Source: Macrocystis pyrifera (Eukaryota > Sar > Phaeophyceae > Laminariales > Laminariaceae). Taken from it: a stretch of DNA of 64,000 nucleotides. The notes under the pieces are model-generated. The model ran no database searches and was not told the DNA's origin. It saw only the letters and a program-made list of their open reading frames with translations. The stretch spans positions 1,736,001 to 1,800,000 of the forward strand of contig JASSKH010000026.1 of assembly GCA_031763025.1 (NCBI GenBank). Reading direction: 5' to 3'. This document shows positions 43,761 through 53,401 of the stretch, piece by piece. A program made the position numbers and the translations under genes. Numbering within the stretch: position 1 is the stretch's first letter; each line of letters opens with the position of its first letter.

Positions 43761-46222
43761 ATGCGACCGCATGCAGCACGCAGCCGGGCTTCAGCATTGA
43801 CTCGTTTGGCGCTTTCGTTGCTGGTGTTGGCGGTCGCTGCTGTTGGACAAAAGAGTGACCTGGAAGGAACGCTCATGTTTCTTCATGTTTGGAAATGCGG
43901 CGGGACTTCGCTGCGGAAGCTGGTCTGTGACTGGGCCGACAGAGAAGGCTTGCCATGCGCGACGGTGGCAAGCTGCCGCAATCTTGCTCTCAAGGTAATG
44001 CATTCGCTAATGCTTCCGCTAATGCATCCGCTAAAAAACGGATTCGTATTTTGTTCGTGCACCCCTGGCAGCTGAGTACAGCACGGTATTGCACAGAAGA
44101 AGCATTTGCTCGCTTGTGATCAGCTATGGCGGTCAATACCTCAACCTGGCTTTCGGCCAGCAGTAAATTTCTCTCTTCATGCGGTACCCGAATGTGCCTG
44201 CGGTTGATTGTCAATCACTTGAGCCACATGACATTATGCCGGCGACGCGGGTAGAGCACCTCTGACGTCGGCCTTTTTCCTGTCCAAGTGCAAATATCAA
44301 AGAGCGGTGCAGCCGTGCATTGCTGTTAATAGTCATTTTTGGCACGCGCACAAACAAGCACTGGCAAGTTTGGTGTTGTGATAGCTTCGACTTTCGAAGA
44401 CGTCCGTTGTATTGCCAACCGATTTTTGGTACTAAATTTGTATGTTTGTCGCCGTGATCCTCGCGTGGTTTATACTTGTGTAAGAAGCACTTTAGTAGCT
44501 TTTTGGATTACTACGTACAACCAGCTTGTGCACGCGGGACATGTAGTCGTCTTGTTGACAACCTGGCGTGTTTGGGGTCAATGGCCGATTCGCACTTTGT
44601 TCGCGAATCCGAAGTGTGACCCGTGTATGTTTTATCGAGTTGTGCGCGTGCTCATACTCTACAGCGTTCATGCCCCACTAAGCATGTTGTCTCCGACTTT
44701 TCCCTTGCATGGTGTGTGCACCCCAACAGGAACGAAAAATTTGCCTGGTGAACCATAAAATTATTTTCCCGGAGATTCAGGCGGAGTTCATCGCCAAGCA
44801 AAGGGTGCTCGCAGGACACTTTCAGTGGGGTAAGCTTCCCGATCAAAGTATCAGAAGATACTTGAAGCACTAACAGGATATAAGCATCGAGTCGCTCTGT
44901 CGCATTCGCTCGGCGTGATGCAGCATGCAGCGTACCGGTAAACGACGGTTTGTTTCACTTAGGCCAAGGTTAATGAGAGTTGCGAGCAGGCGCCTGAGGC
45001 AGAGGAATCCGCGATTGCTGTTATACGTGGGCGCACCAGAACAATATAGGCGTGAGGGCCGAGGGCTGTTCAGTATTTACCTTTATTTATCTGCGAAGCC
45101 GGCACAGATGAGTTCGAGCCCTAAGACGCTTCGGGCTACTACTGCTGCTTACGCTACCACAGCTTGATCAAGTTCCAGTAGTTTCCGCCGCCCCAAACTT
45201 GGCCCTGTTTTGTACCAGCGTTCACTTCGGGCGTCCAAACAGGAGGCCTCCACAAGTGCAGTAGTGGTCCCTCTTTGGTGCCGGTTAAGTATGATAGTGC
45301 CGGCTGCCCGCTACAGTGCCAGTGATATCGCTTGGCACAGGTGGGATTGACCAGTGTGGCACTGTGCGGAGTAATGCAGATTGCCGCTATATACAGTGCC
45401 CGTAGTGTTGGCTGGCGCATGTCGGCACTATGAGGGTCATTTATTGCTGTGCCCACATTTGTTTACGTGGGGCGGTTTCTTCAAGGAGTCTGGTATGGTC
45501 ACAACTGTCAGTATATCACCCGCCTATATGCAACCTGAAAAATATCGGTGGTTCCAAAACGCTCGTTTTCTCTGCTAATACCCCTCACCCTCGGCTAATA
45601 CCCCTCACCCAACCGTGTGTACGACTTATCAGGCTTCCAAGCGTATGCCGTGGAGCCGCACTTGCTGATGACGACACTTCGAAATCCGCTCGAGCTGTAC
45701 GTTTCTGGCGAGCAGTATCTCAATCGGCAAGCCACGTCGAAGCTTCCAGCCGCGACGGCGTACATCACGAGGGCCATGCGCAAATCGCTGGTACGTGGGG
45801 AAGCACCCGGATTCTTGCATCGGTTTGTCGGACGCAGCGTGATGACCCCGACGGATATTCGCGACGCAACGGTGGAAGGGGCGTACAACCTCAGATCGTT
45901 CTGGTTGGTTGGGGTGGTGGAGCAGTACACCGGATTTATCACTGTGATGCAAGCGCTGCTGGACCCTTGGAATGCCCATGCGGAGATGTGGAACGCTCAC
46001 GTGGAGCAAAAACTGAACGTATCTCCCGTCCAGTCCACCTTCGTGTTGGCAGCAATAGATCCACAGCTGGTGGAACAATTCAACGCCACTCTGAGCTACC
46101 AGTGGCTGGTCTACGGCCACGCGGTGCGCCTGTTTCAGGACAAATGTATGGAGGTGTTGCCGGATTATGCACACGGCGGGCTTTGTCACGTGCCGAGTCC
46201 CCCCGCTGCGTATTCCTCGTGA
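43761..46222 (+). CDS. Membrane-anchored carbohydrate sulfotransferase, three exons
   Basis: Predicted PAPS-dependent sulfotransferase of the Golgi type II membrane class, which adds sulfate to glycans. Exon 1 (43761-43994) starts at ATG and encodes a hydrophobic signal anchor (LALSLLVLAVAAVG, about residues 16-29) and the 5'-phosphosulfate loop FLHVWKCGGTSLRKL (40-54). It ends AAG before GTAATG. Exon 2 (44730-44829) follows CCCCAACAG and encodes ICLVNHKIIFPEIQAEF then RVLAGHFQWG; the AGHF motif is typical of this class. Exon 3 (45633-46222) follows CTTATCAG and contains the 3'-phosphate motif TLRNPLELYVSGEQYL, ending at a TGA. The phases (0, 1) close exactly, giving 307 residues, short but complete. 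Introns are 735 and 803 bp. The donor substrate class is sure; the acceptor glycan is not, though such genes are plausible for sulfated cell-wall polysaccharides. Confidence 0.8.
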
Positions 46223-47514
46223 TGGCTTGCAAGTGGCGTTGCTTTTGTCGTCCTCCAGCATTTTGTATTATGCGTGGAATATATGAGGGGCGCCCGAGCT
46301 CAAAACTTTCGTGTTCGATCGTAGTGCGAGCAGTTGCCCTGTCTCGCGCGACTCTCGTCGGGCGCTCGTTGTCTTCTTTACGCAATCCGATTTAGGGTTG
46401 GCTGAAACTTACACATGTCGGTTGTGTGTTGCAAATGACCTGGGGGTTGTGACGTGCATGTCTACTGCTACTGTATACGTAGTACTTCGTATTGTATGTG
46501 TTTTGTTTCTATGTTGATCACGTGTTCGATTTTGATGTCCCAGCTACTTGTACATGTTTAGTGCGTGCAACAGCAGGGGCCAAGGCCGGTACACGGCCGA
46601 GAAGTGTTTTAAGTTATAGCAATATGTTCTTCAGTCTGTCTGCACCAGGAGCGAAAATGGATGTAGTTTGCAGGTGTTTGGACTATTTTTGCGAAATTCA
46701 CAGACGTCGAGACCCCGCGCGTGGATAGCGCGTACGGATTTTTTTTATCGCGGCTGCTGGTTTCGGAGAGGGGCCGCATTCCTTACGAGTATTTCTCATA
46801 CATGGGAGCCATGCGTGTCGTGACGTAAGTCGGCGGTTGCAACGTAAGAGAGACGTAATGGTGTAAAATATTGAATTATCCGAGGGACGCCCCTTGGAGT
46901 TCTCGCGGGCGAGTTGATGTTGCTTGTATAGCAAACGCGTTGAGTGTGCTACGTTAACCGTATGCACCAGATGCCAAGCGTACCGTTGCCTTGACGGCGG
47001 TTGCAAAACAAATATAGTGCAGGTTTTCGTGTTGAAGACTGACTTCGGGGTATTTACGTACTGTAGCTCCTACTGTAGGTGCAAACACGCCGTGCTGCTC
47101 TATGTTCAATTCAGGCTATGGTCTGGTACCAGGTACATGATAAGCCGGTTCCCCCCTTTGGTTGAATTATATACACTGTGATTGCTATAATATGAATTGA
47201 GCTAATGTGGGGCGGAGCCCCGGGCAGGTGCTCTCTTGTGTGGTTGAGGTGTGGAAGATGGTATCCACACACAGCCCTTTTAGAACTGCACCCAGGTTTT
47301 AGGGGACAAACTCTTTGGATTTGGTGTGGGTTCATTTTTGCATACAGCTGGAAATGGGTTAATACATCTCTGCAAACGGTAGGTCGCGAGTTCGGTTTCT
47401 GGTATGTACCCATGACCCGTGCTATTAATAGCTTTTGCTTTCGTTGGTAACGACGTGAATTAGCGCAAATGGGCGTTGAATTAGAAAGAGAACAGAGCCC
47501 TGCGGGATCTACAT
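46223..47514. other. 3' region of the sulfotransferase gene and spacer
   Basis: The first few hundred bases are probably 3' UTR. Short frames (46311-46728, 47205-47450) have no domain. TGGTACCAGGTAC occurs near 47124. Confidence 0.45.
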
Positions 47515-48466
47515 CGAGCCGTACGAAGGACGAGAATTAGAGCCAACTGCTAGTGTGCTCGTCTAGCAGTGTTGGGATATAATAGGATAATCATAAGTGA
47601 AAGAAAAGATATCCGCTCGTGGCCTAAAGGTGCGGTTAGAAGAAGGTCTCATATTGTGCGCGTCCGTAGCTCCCAATAATAAGTAAAACTGCTGGTACCA
47701 AGTGTGTACCTGGTATACTCTAAGCTAATACCAGGGTGTTGCATTGTACCTGGTGTGCTTGTACGTTTATTCAAATGACTTCTGGGACATTGCAAGGGAC
47801 CTCTTGATATCGTTATCAAAACAAGGAAGAAAGCGGCGCCGTTACTTGTAATAATTAGCTCGATAGTATACCTGGTATTCTTATTGCGAAGTTTTAGTAC
47901 AAATACAAGTAAGAGGCTGTCACCAGGTATTGCGCAAGAGGCTTCCGGGATACTTATTTCTGATTGTTATTGCCCTCGATGAAATGCATTCGAGCCGTAC
48001 GAAGGACGAGAATTAGAGCCAACTGCTAGTGTGCTCGTCTAGCAGTGTTGGGATATAATAGGATAATCATAAGTGAAAGAAAAGATATCCGCTCGTGGCC
48101 TAAAGGTGCGGTTAGAAGAAGGTCTCATATTGTGCGCGTCCGTAGCTCCCAATAATAAGTAAAACTGCTGGTACCAAGTGTGTACCTGGTATACTCTAAG
48201 CTAATACCAGGGTGTTGCATTGTACCTGGTGTGCTTGTACGTTTATTCAAATGACTTCTGGGACATTGCAAGGGACCTCTTGATATCGTTATCAAAACAA
48301 GGAAGAAAGCGGCGCCGTTACTTGTAATAATTTGCTCGATATTATACCTGGTATTCTTATTGCGAAGTTTTAGTACAAATACAAGTAAGAGGCTGTCACC
48401 AGGTATTGCGCAAGAGGCTTCCGGGATGCTTATTTCTGATTGTTATTGCCCTCGATGAAATGCATT
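47515..48466 (+). repeat. 476-bp tandem duplication, two copies
   Basis: Unit 1 (47515-47990) and unit 2 (47991-48466) start CGAGCCGTACGAAGGACGAG and are almost identical; I see only a handful of substitutions (for example AATTAGCTCGATAGTATACC versus AATTTGCTCGATATTATACC). No conserved ORF or RNA gene is recognised inside. Confidence 0.88.
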
Positions 48467-48992
48467 CGAGCGCTGTTCTCAGTTTGCTTGTCTTTTTTTG
48501 TAAAGTCACAGTTGGAGTTGGTGCGAGTGTCGAGAGAGACCAGTCGGCACCGGCACAGACGCCACCCCAGCAGGCGGGGTTTGGTTCAGACTGAACGTCT
48601 GCTTTTTTTCCTTGGAAAACCAAGATAAAAAGGCTCGTGCTTGCGCGCCTTATTGCTAAAGCCAAACGGTTACTACATTACGGGACAGAGTGGTATGCCA
48701 GTACAGCAGTACGATAGCACGGCGGGAGCAGGACGCCCCGCCCCCCAACAGCCACCAATAGGTTGTGGATTGCTTGGTCCATACGGCGGTAGTGTATACG
48801 GGAAACGACGTCTGACGATATCTTTGTATCGCAGAATGTCTCCCCTCGCCTCTAAGAAGAGCCCACGGCTCCGGTTCCGAGCGACGATGGAAGCCGGAAG
48901 CCTACCCGTCCCTACGTACGGAAAGACACTCTCCTTTTACGAAGCATGCTATCATAACGTCATGTAGAGTCCAGACGGTGGTGGATCAGTAG
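48467..48992 (+). other. Spacer with an unassigned 108-codon frame
   Basis: A plus-strand frame at 48641-48967 encodes a moderately basic protein with QSGMPVQQYDSTAG and PQQPPIGCGLLGPYGGSVYG. It lies between repeats, shows no domain, and lacks upstream or downstream gene signals, so I do not call it. Confidence 0.3.
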
Positions 48993-50898
48993 GTTCTTTG
49001 TTTTTTTCTCCATTTTAATTTTTCTCTTGGCACTTTCGGTTCTTTCTTCCTTTTTTTTTCTTTCGCTTCGTGTGCGTGCGTGTGCTCGGAGCACGGCACC
49101 GCGGGTGAGCCTGGCGCCATCGCGGATGTCAGCGGATGCTGGTGGGTAGAGAGGGGGTTGGAAGGAGCGCGGTCGCCGTTTTCGTGCCTAGGCGTCGTGT
49201 GTGCCTCGAGACACGAGGGAAGCATGAATGGGCTTCGTCTGGCCTCCATTTGCCTAATTCGATTGTGTATGTACGAGTCTATAAGGGTTGTTCAGGATTG
49301 CAAGGTGATATTCAAGCGGTGCTTATTTTGGCGGCTGGACTGAAGTTGACAGAGAGAGTTACTCAGTCTGAGCACCAAAATTGTCGAGCTGGCGAACGAG
49401 GGCGACGGTGAGCACCGGGCTTCACGGAAGGCGGGCGACGGAGATCACTGTGGCAGAGAGGGGGGAAAGCTTTACCCGGATCGAATCGGTGACGAGGTAG
49501 TCGCGAGAGGGGCGGGCGGCATACGAGGCTAAGAGAGAAGCTCTGATGTTTGATTATTTTCTTTTTTTGCTTTTTGACAGGTGCAAGGTGTTCCAATCGG
49601 GCAGAAACTTACTTTATGAGAGGGGACGGGGATTTTTTTTTTGGGTTTTTGCCAAAATCAGGTATACCTGGCCACTTTAGTGCCAAAAACAGTTACATAT
49701 TGAAATCAAGTACCAAACACACGCCAGGAGCCCTGCTATTGGCACATTGTAACTGATTTTGGCACGAAAAGGCCAAGGTACACCTGATTTTTTCTACTCT
49801 GACCAGCTTTCAACCGATTTTGGCCAACTTTGAACCAATCAGAGAGGTCATACGTACACTGTGTTTTCTCTCCGTATGTGATGTATGCGTCTGTCCTCCC
49901 TCGGTTGATATTCTTCTGTATTGACGTATAAACTCTGTACTCGTACGTCGTACGTAAAAACACGTATATACATGCATACATGCGTACGCTGGTTTCACTT
50001 TTTCTCGGGTGTGCGACGTGCTTCAGTTAGTTGTTGTGTGTACTCTGTTGTTTTCCATGTTCACAGCATGCAGTCTTTACAGCACCACGGACACTCGGCG
50101 TTTCGTCTGCACCACCCCGCGTCGAGGTGGTCTCAGGTTTGGTACGGCAAGACAATTTCGTGCCGAGCAGGCGGTTCCGCGAGGACGGTCTGGAAGCTTT
50201 AAAGCTGTCAACGGGGGGGAGGCGCCAGACAGAGTAAATACTCTTGGCGCTCCCGCCGTGGCGAAACTAACGAAGCATATTAATAGTGACTCTGTGCAGA
50301 TCCAAGCGGAGCCCGTGGTACCTACACCCTGAAGAAAACAGAACAATTCAGATTTTGGAGGTCATGTGGCACGCTTAATGCTTTAGGCGCATTCTTTCTT
50401 TTCCGACATAACACCGCTCGTGGCGCGTTTTTTACTTGGTTTTAGCATGTACCTGATTTTGGCTCAAATGGATCAGGTATACCTGATTTTGGCATTTGCC
50501 CGATTTTTTTTCTTTCCGAAATTAACGGTTTCATTTTCGTTGTTTTCGCGGTGCTGCTGACTGTGCCGTGCTGTGCTTTCTATTTCGTACACAACACAGC
50601 GTATCAAAAGAAGAACATAATTATCCTACCTGGGGTATTTTACGTACGTACGGCAGTGCAGCGGGCGAAACCACCCGCGGCGCGAAGCGTATGTGGCGTC
50701 CGAGCTGTAATCTCCTGAAACATGGCGGCGGAACTCTTGGCATTATCAAGTCGCCACTTTGCAACTACAATTCAATTTTAGTTTTTTATAAAAACTATAA
50801 TAAATACATTCAATCATGGACCTCTATCCGCTTCGCATAATTTGATGCACTTTTCCTTCCGGAGAGGGCGTAGCGGGCGCGGAGCGAAGCGCCTTGTA
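48993..50898 (+). repeat. 1.1-kb dispersed repeat, copy D (5'-truncated, interrupted)
   Basis: Starts inside the unit at TCTTTGTTTTTTTCTCC and ends GAGCGAAGCGCCTTGTA. It is split in its T-rich tract by the element at 49643-50502; sequence on the two sides (GGGGACGGGGATTTTT and TTTCTTTCCGAAATTAACGG) is adjacent in copies A and B. Confidence 0.7.
49643..50502. mobile_element. TIR element nested in copy D
   Basis: Both ends carry a perfect inverted 21-bp match beginning TGCCAAAATCAGG (49650-49670 and 50474-50494), and related GATTTTGGC motifs recur just inside (49755-49830, 50450-50465). A 107-codon frame at 50009-50332 starts with GTG, has a hydrophobic lead (LVVVCTLLFSMFTACSL) and a basic tail; whether it is expressed is unknown. 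The target duplication cannot be resolved in the T run. Confidence 0.6.
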
Positions 50899-51619
50899 TA
50901 ACACTATGTGATAGCAAGCTTTTCTGGGCATTTTATTTTCGTGATGTAGCACATCGTGCAGCACACAGCCAGCTCTGCCGCAGCATGCAGCAGGTCTTGG
51001 AGCAGAGCCACAGCTCTGCAGCAACAACGCACATAAAGCACGGCCACACGATCCAAACCCCCAAACCAAGTACAACCCGCTTCTCGGTGTAGTACGAACT
51101 CGCAGCTATCACCCTGCAACAGCAGCAATGTCGGCGGCGTGGAGGGGCACCCGATCCAGCACGCGTGACTCAACGGACAGCCTCTCGTCGTAACTGTAAA
51201 TGATCGACCACAACATTTCCCCGACTATATCGAGCACACGCAGCACAACAAACACCACACACTGCTGTACAGTACAACCCGGCACACTGGCCGTAATTCC
51301 AACGGCCAACCCAACTGAAGATCAACTGGCGGGTAGTAAGCGCTCACACGATGGTAATCCGCCCGGTGAACTCTGCGGCCCAAGACCGCGAAATATAATG
51401 AGAGATCCCCAACAAGCGGTCAGAGAGCTGACGACGCTCTGTTGGCCAATGAAAAACATGTCGGTTGTTTACACAAACGACAGATTGACATGTATGTATA
51501 TGGCGCGGTTATTTACGAGAGTACCGAAACATATGACGAGGACCGTAAAATGAAGGCGATGTACAAAGTAATCGACTGTAAAGTTATTATTTTTTCTAGC
51601 TCCTCCTGCTCTGTCGAAC
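50899..51619. other. Spacer
   Basis: Contains AGAGATCCCCAACAAGCG near 51400, repeated at 51790. No supported gene. Confidence 0.4.
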
Positions 51620-52360
51620 TCAAGGAATGCTCTTGTTGTGTACTTCTGGTGTTGCTCGTCGCGTGCTCGCATGCTCTTGTGTACTTGTCGTGTTGGCACA
51701 GCAGTATGGTATCTATACTCGTTCCTGCTCTGTCGCCCTGAAGGCATAATATGCTCTTTCTTGTACACTTAAGCTCAGCCATCGCTCGTCATATAAGAGA
51801 TCCCCAACAAGCGTTTGGGTACAGCAGTATCTATCCTAGTTCCTGCTCTGTCGCCCTGAAGGTATATGCTCTTGTGCACTTGACGCTCTGTCATCGCTCG
51901 CCATATAAGAGATCTGCAACAAGCGTTTTGGTACAGCAGTATGATCTCTAACGAGCGATGGCATGCTTTTGTGCACTTGGTCCTGCTGCTGCTGTTGTTC
52001 TTCGGGGCGATCGTCGCAAGCGCTTAGCGGACCCACTTGGTCTGCTGCTGCTGTTGCAAACGTGCTGCTGCTGCTGCTCCCTGGTGTCATCGCTCTCCCT
52101 TTGCGCTTCACTTCCTCATATATCATCTCATTACCTTGTACCTTCAACATATGCTCTTGTGGTCCTGCTGTTACTGTTGCAGACGTGGCCCTTGGGGCTG
52201 CTGTTGCCGTTGCGGCTGCTGCTGCTCCCTGGTGCCATCGCTCTCCCTTTGCGCCTTCACCTCATATATCACCTCACCACCTTGCACGTCCACCTCACTT
52301 CTTATCACCTCATCACCTTGCACCTTCAACGTACCAGGGTATGCTCTTCTTGTGTACTTG
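51620..52360 (+). repeat. Complex tandem repeats with CTG tracts
   Basis: Units containing TCCTGCTCTGTCGCCCTGAAGG, CATCGCTCG, ATATAAGAGATC and ACAGCAGTAT repeat about every 100 bp from 51600 to 51960. Then units with CTGCTGCTGCTGCTCCCTGG, ATCGCTCTCCCTTTGCGC and CTCATATATCA repeat two to three times to 52340. Leucine/cysteine-rich open frames here are repeat artefacts. Confidence 0.65.
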
Positions 52361-52489
52361 ATGTGATATTGCATGTTATGATAGTACTACTGTTTTCCCT
52401 AGGTTTAGCTAGGGTTATCTAAAAGCAAAATTAATTCCCTGCCCTAACGGACAAAAGGACAAAAAACTGTACACCAGCTCTTTTTTGCC

Positions 52490-52790
52490 ATTTTACGGTA
52501 CAAAAAACTCAAACCAGGCGATCAGGGTACACCAAACCCAAGTTAGATGATATTTTCTGTCAAGGTATACCGTTTATGGCGAAACATCCATGTCCGTCCG
52601 TCTCACTTTTGAAAAAGCCTAAAAACGGTACACGATCGTATTTTTTCCAGTTTATGGTACGAAAAAGTAAAACAAAAGGTATCAGGGCACACCAAACTCA
52701 AGTTATATGACGTTTTCTGTCAAGGTATACCGTTTTCTGGTAAAAATCAATGTCCTTGTACACCTTATATTTTCGAACAAAAACCGCGTT
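52490..52790 (+). repeat. 160-bp tandem duplication (two diverged units)
   Basis: CAAGGTATACCGTTT at 52561 and 52721, preceded in both units by CAGGG-ACACCAAAC-CAAGTTA-ATGA--TTTTCTGT. The sequence is otherwise AT-rich. Confidence 0.65.
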
Positions 52791-52823
52791 CGTTAACAGA
52801 AGCGCCTTCTTGTACTCGTGTTC

Positions 52824-53028
52824 ATAGAACTACTCACTTAGATCTCACACTCTCTGAGCGTGCTCGGTTGGTACATCCCTGACCTCTCAGAGCTCCCACT
52901 TGGGAATCGTCTCCTTTTATTACTCGCCGGACCTTTCCAGCGGGTCTTTGGCTTCTCCGTTGCTCTTGCTTCGTACTTGAAATTCTTTTTTTCTTTTTTT
53001 CTTCCTTCGTTTCGTGTGCGCGCGTGTG
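52824..53028 (+). repeat. 1.1-kb dispersed repeat, copy E (5' end only)
   Basis: ATAGAACTACTCACTTAGATC through TTCGTTTCGTGTGCGCGCG, then the homology stops. The remainder of the unit is replaced by the element starting near 53048, and the next repeat sequence is copy F in opposite orientation. Confidence 0.68.
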
Positions 53029-53047
53029 TTCTTTACTATTATTAATA

Positions 53048-53278
53048 GAACAAAAGAAGTCCGGGGTTCGAATCCCGCCAGACGTCGTATTTCCGCTTTT
53101 TCTGCCGTGGGTAGAAAAAGGGAAATCAAGTGGAGTAAACCACTTTGTTAAAAGAACGCACGACTAGGGAGGGGGACAATAGGAAGGAAAAGACCAGGCG
53201 CTGATTACGGGCTTGATCAACCCCGGAAGATGCTATCGGCGGGAGGCCGTATCGAGCCCAAAGGTACTTCTTTTGTTC
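53048..53278. mobile_element. 231-bp inverted-repeat element with a tRNA T-arm motif
   Basis: Perfect 13-bp inverted ends GAACAAAAGAAGT (53048-53060) and ACTTCTTTTGTTC (53266-53278). Just inside the left end CGGGGTTCGAATCCCG (53062-53077) forms a T-arm/B-box, and near the right end GGGCTCGATACGG, read on the minus strand, is a weaker counterpart. No ORF. It could be a tRNA-derived foldback element or part of a non-coding RNA; I cannot fold a complete tRNA. Confidence 0.5.
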
Positions 53279-53284
53279 GTTTAT

Positions 53285-53346
53285 AAAGGATAAACCACTG
53301 AGCTACTTAGTCAGCGCTAACTGAGTAGCTCAGTGGCCTATCCTTT
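53285..53346. repeat. 62-nt near-perfect hairpin containing an A-box on both strands
   Basis: AAAGGATA-CCACTGAGCTACT pairs with AGTAGCTCAGTGG-TATCCTTT around the short loop TAGTCAGCGCTAACT. TAGCTCAGTGG is a good RNA polymerase III A-box and appears on each strand. It lies seven bases from the preceding inverted-repeat element. Confidence 0.65.
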
Positions 53347-53401
53347 ACATTTCGAACATCTACGTGCTCAAGTACCTGTCTTACAGGATGTGTATAAGTT
53401 T

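Noticed and set aside
45430..46395. Long frames on both strands over the sulfotransferase third exon
   Set aside because: They are out of frame with, or antisense to, the motif-bearing sulfotransferase exon and lack any domain.
53041..53346. Circularly permuted tRNA gene
   Set aside because: The putative halves do not form an acceptor stem and the spacer is over 200 nt.
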